Assembly: GCA_030272585.1 (NCBI GenBank)
Contig: BSYQ01000006.1
Location: 1,699,001-1,763,000 of the forward strand
DNA length: 64,000 nucleotides
Reading direction: 5' to 3'
Source: Bryopsis sp. KO-2023
Lineage: Eukaryota; Chlorophyta; Ulvophyceae; Bryopsidales; Bryopsidaceae
Numbering within the stretch: position 1 is the stretch's first letter; each line of letters starts with the position of its first letter. Under the pieces are notes generated by a model, which worked only from the letters and a program-made list of their open reading frames with translations, ran no database searches and had not been told where the DNA came from. Both the position numbers and the translations under genes were made by a program. Of the stretch, positions 32,231 to 42,807 are shown one piece after another.

Positions 32231-33580
32231 GAGGCCCGTGCATTGAGGTATACTTGGAAATGCAAGTCCCGTTTGTTTAGTGGAAAGAACAAGGCTGGAA
32301 TTATTATTTTTTGATTCTATCTATAAATAACAGGAGGTAACAGGAGGTATGTCTTCTTTTGCTAGAGAGTAATTTCTGTATAGCTGAAATTCCAAGTGAA
32401 AGCATCTATCGCTTTAGAAAGAAGATCTTGCTAAAATTATTGATGCAGGATAAAAGGTAGGAAGAAAAAGAGTGGTCCTTGCAACTAATGCACTTTTTTT
32501 TCAATCACGCGCTTTGATGTGGGGATATTGGTTATTGTTGAAACTGCCGTCATTGGACATGCATTTTATGAATAGGGCATGCATTTTCTGGGGGGACTGG
32601 TGGTAAATTCTCCATGACAGACTCACATGCTCAGTCCCATGGCGAATGAATGTCTTGAACTAAAGAAGAAAAAAAAGCATTGATGTAGTGTTGTTTTGCC
32701 ATGGCAATCCTTATGGTAGTTCTGACAGGTAATTGACGGTTCCTTTTGGAAGATGCATGAAATCTGTAAAAAGAATTCAGCAAAATTCAGAAGATGTTCC
32801 GAGGTTGCCTGCGACCCGAATTCGTTCAGCGACAACTTGGGGTGGATTGCCAACATGCGTGTCGGGAATCATCACTGACACTTTCCCATGCAGCTACCCT
32901 GACAGCCTGCACTCCAACAAGCGATGGTACCCCCCCCCCCCCCCCAATCAGTTCATATTTTAGGTTTTGGTCCTCGTAACAAGGCATTGTGATATGGATC
33001 ACTTCGGTCTTTCTGTGTGGACTTTTCAAAAGTTAGCCAAGTTCTTCGAATATAAACAGCAGTTTCCTCGAGTTCTTTCCTTTCGATTCAGCAGCACATA
33101 TTTTCTCTGCAAGAAAATCTTTCCTGATGTAATTCCTGGAGTGCAGGTGGCTCCTTTGCACTGGGGCGTCATGGCGTTGAGGTACCGTCGTGTTCTTGCA
33201 ATCATGCCCCTGAGAACAAGGCCCTAGAACCCTTTTTCCCGGGGAAAAAAATACTTCCTCCTCCTGAAGGAGGGAAGAGGCCATCTATCGAGTAATCATC
33301 CCAGAAGCAGTTGATGTCAGCTATTGACTTTTGAAAGCACTGGCCCTGCTCCAAAAAAAACCCACTCAATTGATTTTGGTTTGCTTTGTGTGTATTGAAG
33401 CTCTACCCTTCCCTGAAACCACACAGAAGGGCGAGGTCTCGATTGTTCAAGGAGGCTTGTTTGCTGGTGGCTGGAGCCAGAGATTGTGGAATGTCGATGG
33501 AGGCAACAGTAGATGTGCAAGAAGCTGCGATTCGATGGTGAGTTTTACATGGAGATCGAGAGATTGAGAGATCGAGAGAT
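32231..33580. other. No clear gene; exon-like scraps
   Basis: An open stretch near 32780-32875 (VACDPNSFSDNLGWIANMRVG) and another at 33400-33540 (GEVSIVQGGLFAGGWSQRLW) look protein-like, but I could not join them into a gene. A 16-base C run lies at about 32930-32945. Confidence 0.35.
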
Positions 33581-33612
33581 CCGGGTTCTTCCCCTTCGGG
33601 GGTCTCCCGTAT

Positions 33613-33668
33613 AAAAAGGACAACTCGTGAGGACGAGTTTAGGGGTTCGAATCCTCTAGTTCCCTTTA
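33613..33668 (+). ncRNA. tRNA-like foldback, diverged copy
   Basis: Hairpin ACTCG/CGAGT with loop TGAGGA, then a T-arm with stem TAGGGG/CCTCTA and canonical loop TTCGAAT. The T-stem differs from the 39731 copy yet still pairs (one G-U). The outer acceptor-like stem is imperfect here. A CCCC-TTCG-GGGG tetraloop hairpin lies just upstream (about 33591-33602). Confidence 0.4.
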
Positions 33669-34021
33669 CTTTTTTCACTTTTAAACCCCCCCTCCTTTCC
33701 TCTCTTTTTTGCGTTCATCACTCTTTTCTCACTTTTTTCTCACTTTTTCTCGAACTTGTTACACTCTTCCTCTTGCTCTTTGTACGTACATACGTGAATC
33801 AAATCATTCATTGGTCAACACCTTTGTTCGAAAATACACTGGCACCATTCGCATCTGTTTCCGTTTCAGCGCGTACACATACTTCGGTTCTATCTTCCTC
33901 TTGCGCGTGCAAGTGCCGGAAAGATCCCGCCCCAGAGAAAGGAAGAACTGTCTGACAGCAAGAAAAGGACGACCATTCTTCGCAAGGCCAGACGTGTTGG
34001 TTCGATCGGGAGACGGCAGCC

Positions 34022-34225
34022 ATGGGGAACGTCCTAAAGGAAACTTTCGAAAGGGCTAAAGGTGCGTTGCGCCGTCGAGCGCGGATGGTCGATAAAGCTC
34101 AGAGTCGTGTTGAATTCATGTCGATTGGATCAAACTTGAAAAGCTTCAAGGCCAGTTGCTACGCGATCAGCGACAAGATATCCAGTAGTGTCTCCAATCA
34201 AGCAACAAGTCAGAGTGAAGAATAG
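34022..34225 (+). CDS. Small hypothetical protein in repeat T1, 67 aa
   Basis: ATG at 34022 in a GCCATGG context gives a 67-residue frame: MGNVLKETFERAKGALRRR, then KAQSRVEFMS and a Ser-rich end. The second residue is Gly, so lipidation is conceivable, but the usual Ser/Thr at position 6 is missing. The related copy at 40122 keeps the first 19 codons and then shifts frame. Not recognised. Confidence 0.35.
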   Translation: MGNVLKETFERAKGALRRRARMVDKAQSRVEFMSIGSNLKSFKASCYAISDKISSSVSNQATSQSEE

Positions 34226-35044
34226 AGCTCTGCGCTTCAACTTGGACTTCTAGAGTTGTTAAGGAGCGGACAGACACGCGACGCAGTTGTTTGCACTTGA
34301 AGTGAAAGAGAGAAAAATGCAAGTGAAGACAGAAGAGAGCGAATGTGTTCGCCAGTCCAGAAAGGCTGCTAGTGGCGGAACCGACTTGCCCATTCTTCTT
34401 TGTGATGCATGAAATCCCGGATTGTTTTCCTCAAGAGACTGCTGATTTTTCCACGACCGAATGTCTACATTTTGCCTCCCTTCAACCCATGTCCACACAC
34501 TTTAGCTAGATATCAGGAAAGGTAGCCGACACGCACTTGACAAGCAGTGTCGGTTTGAGAAAAGAAAACCATACTGGAATGAACGAAGATTTTTTTTTTA
34601 AACAAAGACCATATGTGTTGCCATCCAGCGAAAACATTATTCATTCAGAATTTCAAGTATTTTCTCTGTGCATGTGATCTATTTTATTTTTCTTTACTGT
34701 GATGTCAGGTGCCTAGGGCGAACAACAGAACCGTCCAAATTGAAAGTATCAACTTTATCTTCTTTGGATGAGGGACCATCATCGCTGGAGTCATTGATGG
34801 GCAAACAGAGGGACCTCTTGCAATGTATTCAACATGCAAAAATGATCAATATTAATCCATTCTGCTCGTTGAGCAGGTTCCACAATATCCACACCGCATA
34901 GGTCCTGTTCAATAATTTGCCTCGATCGAGTTTGTGGATTTCAAGGTTTCAGAGACCACAACCGGTCCCCACACAGACCTGCGCCAGTTTCGTGATATAT
35001 TTGTCGGACATGAGGCTGGTCGGCGCACAGTTCCAGCAATTGAG

Positions 35045-36001
35045 ACTGTGAGGCTCCAAGAAGAGCTCCAACTCACTCGACAGCACCACCCTCAGTTGAC
35101 AGCAAAACATCAAGATTTCCCCTTTCCTAATTCCTCCCCACTCTCAATTATACGATCCACATCTTCCCCTTCCCAAAACGAAAACCACGCTCGTTGGAGT
35201 CAACGTCTCGCTATCCGTTTTGTTCCACACCATTGATTGACACCGTTTGGGGGCATGGGGCAAGAGGTGCTTGCACCTCTGGCCTGGGACCTTCAACAAA
35301 GGGAAGTTCCAGGCAGGAATAGGAAAGTTGCGTCACAGACAACAAGTTTCCACACTGGTGGCGGCGTGCAGACTGTGGGAAGTGGATGTTTTTCGGAGGC
35401 GCAGGTGTGTGCGCACAGCAAACTGAAAAACCATCCTTCCACCAGCTGGTTGCGTTGTGGTTCATCGATTATCTCTTCTTTTTTATGATAAAAGAATGTT
35501 GGAAAAACGTCCCAAAGTCAGGTGGCGGCGCGCTTTGTTTCAACACAAACACATTTGAAGCGGACAAAAAGCCAAACGAAAACAAAAACTCGAGACACGC
35601 CCACCCTCTGCCTCGCTTCCCCCCACGCGTGGGCCGGTGCCCACTGTCGACACCCTTGGTGTACACTCTCAGCAGTCGTGAGACACCTCCAGGGAGGGCC
35701 CTTTTTGTGCTCACGAGTGCGTCATCAAGTGTACACTATTAAATGGGGTATTCAACCAAGTCGTGTAAAGTGGTTGGCCAAAAAGTCGACAGAGACGACA
35801 CAAGCGTTTGTCACTTCTTACTTCGCTTGCGTGGCGCGTTCTGTGGCTGCAAATCGCCCCACGTGATGCGACCCCTTGAGCTCCAACGTTGAGCGCGATC
35901 ACTTCCAAGAGCCGAGAACCTTGAATCTAGTGATCAAGTCCGACACACAGGGTGCCTCCTTGGGCGGGGTTTGGAAGGAACGCCAGTCTGACGTGGATCC
36001 C
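35045..36001 (+). repeat. Repeat R1, near-identical to 3949-4893
   Basis: Same content and orientation as 3949-4893, with only a few differences. All frames in it are shared shadows of the duplication, and no gene is recognised. Confidence 0.9.
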
Positions 36002-37607
36002 TTGATTTTAAACAAATTCAATTCCTCTTCCAATCAACCCCTCCATAAACATCTCATACAAAAAATAAGAGCAAAAAACAAAAAAAAACAGGGGGTTACA
36101 TCAGAATCAAAGCCATTCACACATCCCTGATCTAGATCTGATCAATTTCTTAATGTTGGCATCGTCAGACTCCTGAAATATATATATATATATATATCAG
36201 GGGGTTCATTGTTGTTGTTGTTGTTGTTGTTGTTTGCTTTAAACAGGAAAACTGGAGAAGAAACGTGTAAAAATCACAAAATCATAGGCCGTGTTTTCTG
36301 GAGGGCTCCTGAGCAAAAGACTGGATCAGGTATGGCCCAAAACACAGGTTTGTTTCAAAACTTCATCGACAGGTGGGCCACATTCGATTCCAAAACATTT
36401 CAAACAGTCGTTTTGGACGAAAGACCCAGATTCATTACCACCTCCCCCAACCCACACAAAATAAGACCAAGAGAAAAACATTATTCCCCCTCAATATTCC
36501 ATGTCGAGAAACATCTTGCGAGGGTCTCCATACCACGCTGGAAAGCACCTCTTCCTTACTTTTTTTTTAATAATCAAAAACTCATATCGATTTGTTGAAA
36601 ACAGGCTCGAAATTCCTCGAAAGTCGAGCGAAAATTCGCAGGGGTTTCTTCTGCAAGATGGTTCATCCCTTTTTTTTTTTGCCTGACTGTGTTCGTGCTT
36701 TTAACCCCACTCCATTCTACCAGGATAAAATTCTTCATTCCCTTTTTTTTAACAATACTCTTAGGAAAAGAAAATGAATACAAATGATAGAGTGTCACAG
36801 TTTTTTTTCAACCCGTTTTAGCTGAATAGGATTCGGGAGCGATCAATGCTGATTCTGTGCAATATAATTTCATCGATAAACAATCAGAAAGCCTCATTCT
36901 TTCTTGCAAAGCATGCGACAACCGAAAATGTACGAATCAGAAATAATATGAATTGCAAGAGCATAATTTTTCTTTTGAGTGCTTTCTTCCTTTCACAGTG
37001 TAAGAAAAAACAGAAAGTCTGCTACAAGACGATTATTTCTCACAACTTCTCCCTCCTCACATCCCTCCTCAGTTTCTGCCAGATAGAACCCATCTAACCC
37101 CTTCTCCCAAAAAAAGGTGGCATGAAGTAGCGGCGGCGTGGTCACGTGTGCAACCCATTTTTGTCGATGTTTTTCAATTTTCGGGACAAACCCAACGTTG
37201 ATTGCAATCGATTCGCAACCCCACCATTATCTCTTTCAACGTGCCTGGACGACGACAGACAGAGGCTGGGGAGAACGCAAAGTTTGTAATCATTGATTGA
37301 GTTCTGTCACCTGGAGGCAAAAATTTTACTGAAATTTTACTGGAGGCCAGGTATTGATCTTTGCAGTATTCTTCTTAAGCACACGGGCCACACATTCGGT
37401 ACTGGGAATACATTCCACTACATCCTGTCATATGTCATCTGTATCAAGTTCATTTGTTGTGGGAGGTGGGTGGGATGGATTACCTGGATGCATGTCACTT
37501 GTCTTGAGTCTGACAAGGCGGCACTTTTGTTGGATCCTTGTCATTCAGTTATGAACACTCAGAAAGATGCAGCAACTCGAGTAAAACATTGAGGGATTTT
37601 TTTATGA
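36002..37607. other. Interval without a recognisable gene
   Basis: Contains an AT microsatellite (about 36178-36199), a TTG/GTT microsatellite (about 36206-36235), and A- and T-runs. Short frames have no recognisable content. Confidence 0.5.
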
Positions 37608-37685
37608 ATCGTTCTGTGGGTGATAATCTGAGGGACCCCAGAAGCGACGAGCTTTTTTTCGTCCAAACGAAGGTAATTGCGGCTG

Positions 37686-38426
37686 TCATGACAGGATAAA
37701 AAAAAAAAAGAGAGAGGAAGTGGCAACATAGTGATGCAGTGGTTGTTCACCAAAATTCCACTTAAAGGTGCATGCACTCGAAATCGCATTCGACTTGAAG
37801 CAAACGAGGTTACTTGTTGGGTTCACAAGTGGAACGTTGTGGAGGGGGATGCTGTCGATGTTGGTGCACAGAGATGTGGCTGCCACAATTTTGTGATCAG
37901 CCCATTCATCCTCCTGAGTCTGTTTCACCCTGAAATATGTTGTCCACCCATTGCCAATCATGACTGGTTTCCAGAAGGAAACCACTGGGTCGTTTTTCTG
38001 CACACAGACTAATAGATAGAAGCCACAGTTTTTCCCTCGAAGAAAAAGAAAAGAAAACACCCATGTTTGTTTCAATGATCGCAGAAAAGCTGTGAACACC
38101 GAAGTGGAGGAGCTGAAACCACAAGCTTTCAGAAATCTGTCGGGCGATGGTTTTGATGCTCGTCTCAAAATCGAAAGCTCTCTCACCAAACCCAAATCCT
38201 CCAGCTCTGCCCTGAAGTTCGTCTCACGTTCTCTGCACTCCTCATGCTTCAACTTCTTCCTCGACGTTTCGACAAAGATATCTGCGTGCGAATCAAACAC
38301 GCCATTGTTTTCACTTCGACACACCCTGCGCGCGTGTTGCTTCTGTGAGGAGTTTCTGGGGGTGTTGAGACAACGATGAGTCATCAAATGAAGCGGGTAT
38401 TTGAGTGTCAGCTCGCCGTAGGTCAT
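37686..38426 (-). CDS. Repeat-borne hypothetical protein, R2 ORF copy 3, 246 aa
   Basis: The longest version of the R2 frame. It starts MTYGELTLKYPLHLMTHRC and contains HEECRERETNFRAELEDLG, PSPDRFLKACGFSS and WKPVMIGNGWTT. Frame is kept against copy 1 over most of its length. The reversed copy at 7667-8415 keeps RRASKPSPDRFLKACGFSS but is shortened. Unknown function. It could be a domesticated or element-encoded protein, or non-coding. Confidence 0.35.
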   Translation of the reverse strand: MTYGELTLKYPLHLMTHRCLNTPRNSSQKQHARRVCRSENNGVFDSHADIFVETSRKKLKHEECRERETNFRAELEDLGLVRELSILRRASKPSPDRFLKACGFSSSTSVFTAFLRSLKQTWVFSFLFLRGKNCGFYLLVCVQKNDPVVSFWKPVMIGNGWTTYFRVKQTQEDEWADHKIVAATSLCTNIDSIPLHNVPLVNPTSNLVCFKSNAISSACTFKWNFGEQPLHHYVATSSLFFFFILS

Positions 38427-38447
38427 CGCTCGTGTCCCCCTTCGCTT

Positions 38448-38512
38448 GGTTCAGAGGTTTAACGTGAATCTCTGTTAATCAAGTGGCGGGGGTTCGAGCC
38501 GACCTCTGAACC
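38448..38512 (+). ncRNA. 65-nt tRNA-like foldback in repeat R2, copy 3
   Basis: Identical to 3551-3615 in its 11-bp closing arms and the GGTTCGAGCC core. Confidence 0.45.
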
Positions 38513-38778
38513 ATGACGTCTGAAGACGTTGGTAGAAGCGCCAAGGCGTGGACGGAAGTGCCCAGAGGCCGGGTCTCAGGCGGTGGGGGGACGCTCCCAC
38601 CCGGGAAGACGGGTTATGTTAATTTTTATTTTTTTTGCTTGCATGCTTGTAGGCTGGTTTGTTGGTATGTTGGTTGTTTGTGTGTGTTTTTGTGTGTTTT
38701 GGGGCCCCTGAATTGGTGGTTGACTGCATCTTTGGATACAGTGCATGCATATATTTGTGGTCGGAACGTACGTGATTG

Positions 38779-39775
38779 CAAGCCAATATTCGTAACAAGT
38801 TATGACGCATCGAGTCGCTCCAATATGGAGCGAATTTCTGGTGCTTGTGCTGCTGGCCGCCGCTGGTGCCAAAGAAGACCAGGGTGATCAAAACACTTGC
38901 TTGTTTAAGGCTTGTTTGCAAGGGGTCCATAAACTTTTCCGGAAACGCGGCTTACACTGCGTTGAGTTTGCACCGCACCAGCGTTGGTGCCTGAAGCACC
39001 AGGGAGCCTCTGTTTTTTTTTTCAGACCAGGTGGCTGCGCGATGCGAGGACGTGCGAAACTTTCCAGGTTCTGCTGATTCGATATTTTTGGATGCTGATG
39101 CACTGGCGACCATCGATGGAGGCGTTCAGCACGTTTTTGACTGTGTGCCTGAAGACGGCAGCAAGAGCGAGCGGAAACGCAGTGTCCCTTGCTTTTGGAT
39201 AGAGAAGCGAGAAAGCAACGCGCTCTAGGCTGGTCTAGGAATTCTGGAGAAGCGAAGAACGCAAGGGTGGACGACTGGAGATAACTTTTCTTTGAATCGA
39301 ATGTCGCAACGAAACGCTCGAACGTTTCCTTTGGTCGTTTCGTGTAAAATTGTGATAAAACGAACTTTCGAACCTTCGAGCGGGTTCTTGTGACGCGACA
39401 CCCTATGGACCGAGCACCCCAAAAAGTCCCACGCACAACCAAAGTGGGAAGGAGGAGGGGTGTAACTGTTAATTGGGGAGCGTTCCAAATTCCTTCAATC
39501 ATCTTCTCACCGGCTTTGGTTGAATCCCTAAGTCGTGATCGAGTGCGGGTTTCGGGGCTACGGCTCCGGGATTCGCCGGATCACGACTTGGGGAGGATCC
39601 TTTGCCCGGGCCCTCCTCGGAGTGGCTCCCTGTTCCGGCCCTAGGTCGGATCAGTCGGGTCATCTACCGAGGCGGAGCTGAGAGTTCCCGGTTCTTTCCT
39701 CCCTTCGGGGAGGTTTCTCCGGTAGAAAAGAGGCAACTCGTTTGGACGAGTTTAAGGGTTCGAATCCCTTAGTTG
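38779..39775 (+). repeat. Repeat A, plus-strand copy
   Basis: Inverted partner of 1-987. It carries the small secreted-protein frame at its left and the structured RNA-like module at its right end, then passes into repeat T1. Confidence 0.9.
38802..39228 (+). CDS. Putative secreted protein, PMP-family amino end
   Basis: ATG at 38802 gives MTHRVAPIWSEFLVLVLLAA, a good signal-peptide-like start, followed by AGAKEDQGDQNT and a Cys/His-containing stretch. A second exon-like frame (about 39031-39228) reads IFLDADALATIDGGVQHVFD and resembles the amino-terminal block of the PMP-like genes. A poly-T stretch near 39010-39022 probably marks a small intron acceptor. Whether it makes a protein is uncertain, because the other copy is frameshifted. 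Confidence 0.35.
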
Positions 39776-39778
39776 CCT
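39663..39778 (+). ncRNA. Structured module: UUCG hairpin plus tRNA-like 3' part
   Basis: TCTACCG (39663-39669) pairs with CGGTAGA (39720-39726) around a CCTCCC-TTCG-GGGAGG hairpin (39698-39713). Then AGGCAAC (39731-39737) pairs with GTTGCCT (39772-39778) around a D-arm-like hairpin with GG in its loop and a T-arm with loop TTCGAAT (39753-39771). GGTTCGAATCC matches the polymerase III B-box. There is no anticodon arm. The structure recurs, with changes, at 1-46 and 33613-33668. Confidence 0.5.
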
Positions 39779-39784
39779 TTCATT

Positions 39785-41020
39785 TTCTTCTTTTCCTTTC
39801 TCCCCTCTTCTCCTTTCTTTCTTAATTAGTGTTCTCACTCTTGTTTCTCACACTTTTTTGTCACTCTTTCTCTTGCCCTTTGTACGTACATACATACAAG
39901 AATCATAAAGTCAAGTAGCTTGTTGAAGTCGAAAATACACCAGCACCATTCTCTGATCTGTTCCGTTTCAGAGAGACACATACTTCGGTTTTATCTTCCT
40001 CTTTCGCATGCAAGTGCAGGCAAGATCCCGCTCCAGAGGAAGGAAGAACTGTCTGACAGCAAGAAATGGACGACCATTCTTCGCAAGGCCAGACGTGTTG
40101 GTTCGATCGGGAGACGCCGCCATGGGGAACGTCCTAAACGAAACTTTCGAAAAGGCTAAAGGTGCGTTGCGTCGTCGAGTGCTATCCTTTTCGATAGTCC
40201 TATCGAATTCGTGTCGATTGGATCAACCTCGAAAAGCCAACCAGTTGCTGCGCGATCAGCGACAACATATCCAGTCCTTTTCTATTCAAGGAAAGAATAG
40301 AGCTCTGCGCTTCGACTTGGACTGCTGGGGTCGTCAAGGAGGGGACAGACGCGCGACGGAGTTGTTTGCTGAAAGAGAGAAAAGAGCGGATGTGTTCGCC
40401 GGTCCAGAAAGGCTGCGATTGGCAAAACCGATTTGCCCATTCTTGTTTGTGATGCATGAACGCCCGCTTTGTCGTTCCTCGAGAAAATGCCGACTTTTGT
40501 AATATTGAGCCTCCCTTCAACCCATATCCGCACACGTTTGCTAGATATCAGAAAAGGTAGCAAACATGCACTTGACAAACAGTGTCGATTTGAGAAAAGA
40601 AATGCATCCACCGGAATGAACGAAGTTTTTTAAGAAACCAAGCCCATACGCCATACACAGGGTGTGGCCATCGAGCAAAAAAATGAGGCATTCAGAGTTT
40701 CAAGTATTTTCTCTTGTGCATGTGATCTATTTTATTTTTCTTTCCTGTGATGTCAGGTGCCTAGGGCGAACGACAGAACCGTCCAAATTGAAATTATCGA
40801 CTTTATCTTTTTTGGATGAGGGACCATCATCGCTGGAGTCATTGATGGACAAACGGAGGGACCTCTTGAAATATCATCTTTCTGCTACTATTGAGCAGAA
40901 AGAATCTGTCAAATTCATTTTGCTCGTTTTACTGACAGTCCTTGACCAACAGAGCTGCAACATAAGAATTGAAACCTTTCAACGTAAAGCTAAACCGACA
41001 GCTGTACTAAGAAAAACAAA
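39785..41020 (+). repeat. Repeat T1, copy 2
   Basis: Colinear with 33680-34900. The ATG at 40122 opens MGNVLNETFEKAKGALRRR, then the frame diverges from copy 1, so the small protein is broken here. From 40870 the copies part, and 41060-41145 is related in reverse to 7030-7110. Confidence 0.7.
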
Positions 41021-41663
41021 AGAAGAATAAAAGAAGCGACGAAAACAAGAGTAAAAGAGTAAAGGAACTCTGAAAAGAAGTGGGGTTGAAAGCTTGACAA
41101 TAATAATAATAATAGCAAAACTCTGGAAAAAAAAATCACCGTCGAGCGGGACCTGCCCAGAAAGATGGTGGAGATAATCGTTTTTTTTTAACCCGTAGCT
41201 TGGAATATTGTTAAAAAAGTGCATTGCTGTGGACGCATGTAGTCTTTCTCAAGCAAAACACTCCACACAATGCTCCAGATCCAGCCTGCGAAAGGAATAA
41301 AGAATTAGAGCAGCCCGATCAGGATGTCAGCTCCCCTTCCTCTCCCGTTTTTTCTCGACAGAAAGAGAATGCGTGAAAAAACAAGTTTCCTAGTTTTGTG
41401 GAAGACCCCCAAAAAACTGAAACTGTGATAATTTGACTTCGATAATTGATTAGTTAAAAAGGAAAGGAGTACGACATGAAATCAGCTAGAGCAGATCGAC
41501 ACAAGGAAACTAAGAAATTCAAGACGATGCAACGATAGGGCGACCTTCATGTTTAAAAATACTCTTTGTTTTTATTGGCAAGAGGGGAGAAGGGGGGGGG
41601 GATTCCCGATCAAACCTGAGCAGTTGGCCCAGTTGGCCCAGTTGGCCCAGTTGAGATTCTGTG

Positions 41664-42075
41664 CAGTCATGGGCTGCACAGGACAGACCCCTGTCCTGTG
41701 CACCGCACAGGACAGGGTTCTGTGCAAGTTCTGTGCACCCTGTGCTGTCCTGTCCTGTGCAGCGGAATTGCACAGGCCAGAACAGCACAGACTGTCTGTG
41801 CTGTGCACAAGGTCAGACCTGTGCTGCACAGGTGAGCAGACCTGCACAGCACAGCACAGATCTGCACAGAATCTGCACAGAACTGCACAGAATCTGCACA
41901 GATTTGGCACAGAATCTGCACAGAACTGCACAGAAACTGCACAGATGTTGCACAGACCCTGTCTGTGCTGTGCTGTACAGGTCTGTGCACCTGTGCAGCA
42001 CAGGTCTGACCCTGTGCACAGCACAGACAGTCTGTTCTGTCCTGTCCTGTGCACAGGGGTCTCAGCCCATGTCTG
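41664..42075. mobile_element. hAT-like MITE, 412 bp
   Basis: It begins CAGTCATGGGCTG and ends CAGCCCATGTCTG, giving 13-bp terminal inverted repeats with one mismatch. It is flanked by the 8-bp direct repeat ATTCTGTG (41656-41663 and 42076-42083). The related R1 sequence at 1478-1495 reads straight through TTGAGATTCTGTGTAAGG with a single ATTCTGTG, an unoccupied site. The interior is almost wholly CTGTGCA/TGCACAG motifs in both orientations. An 8-bp duplication with CAG-type ends fits the hAT superfamily. No coding capacity. Confidence 0.9.
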
Positions 42076-42083
42076 ATTCTGTG

Positions 42084-42750
42084 TAAGGTCCACAACATTC
42101 ATACCGCAGGCATGTTATTCCTGTTCAATGATTTGCCTCAATCGAGTTTGTGGATTTCCGGTGGCAATGTTTCAGAGAAATCATGTTGCCACCAGTCCAG
42201 TCCAGTCCTCACACAAACATGCGCCAGTTTTGTGCTATATTTGTCAGACACGAGGCTGATCGACGCAAAGTTCCAGCAATGGGAAGTGTGAGGCTCAAAT
42301 AAGAACTCCAACCCACCCTCAGTTGACAGCAAAACATCAAAACTTCCCCTCCTAATTCCTCCCCACTCTCAATCACCAAACACACTCATTCGTTCCAACT
42401 GGCAGCCGTATCACAATTACCCAAAATATTACACATCGTCTCAGATGCTGGAAGCATTCCTTCCCACAGTTTTGGAATGGAGGTGCGATGCCATACAGCT
42501 ACAGGTATTCCTCCAAACTGCACCAACTGAGAACATGCCAGGCTCTCCTCCACCTTCCCCAAGACAACATTTCTAACTCTTTGTACAAAGAACTGCCCCA
42601 AATCCCCACCCACCCCCTCGACATTCCAGAACCCCTACAAACCAAATCCAACCCCCCCTACAGAAATTTCCAAAAAAATATCCCTGGCGTATAGGATAAT
42701 TCTAACGCAACTGGAAGTTGTGCAATTTTTTCCAGTGTATATAATTTTTT
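42084..42750 (+). repeat. Repeat R1 segment right of the MITE
   Basis: Related to 1490-1790 and, reversed, to 5340-5950. It marks the right limit of the repeat-rich half; single-copy genes start at 42808. Confidence 0.7.
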
Positions 42751-42807
42751 CTTTCCAATTTCGATTCCCCCCCCCCCCCTCAGAACTCATCAATTGGAAA
42801 CATCCAT

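Larger units (their letters stand above)
33580..34960 (+). repeat. Repeat T1, copy 1
   Basis: Colinear with about 39690-40870: the tRNA-like foldback, then a pyrimidine-rich tract, a GTACGTACAT block, the small MGNVL open frame, and sequence up to a GGTGCCTAGGGCGAAC block. Divergence is higher than between the R2 copies, and includes indels that break the frame in one copy. Confidence 0.8.
37608..38779 (+). repeat. Dispersed repeat R2, copy 3
   Basis: Near-identical to 2700-3875. It is directly followed by repeat A at 38779, whereas copy 1 is followed by repeat R1, so the modules are combined differently at each site. Confidence 0.9.

Noticed and set aside
39663..39726. Hammerhead-type ribozyme around the CTGAGAG and GGTAGAAAAG segments
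   Set aside because: The CUGAUGA and GAAA core elements are not in the required arrangement; only hairpins are supported.
41572..42102. Long Cys/Gln-rich frames on both strands
   Set aside because: They are translations of the CTGTGCA motif array of the MITE; frames are open on both strands because the motif is repetitive.
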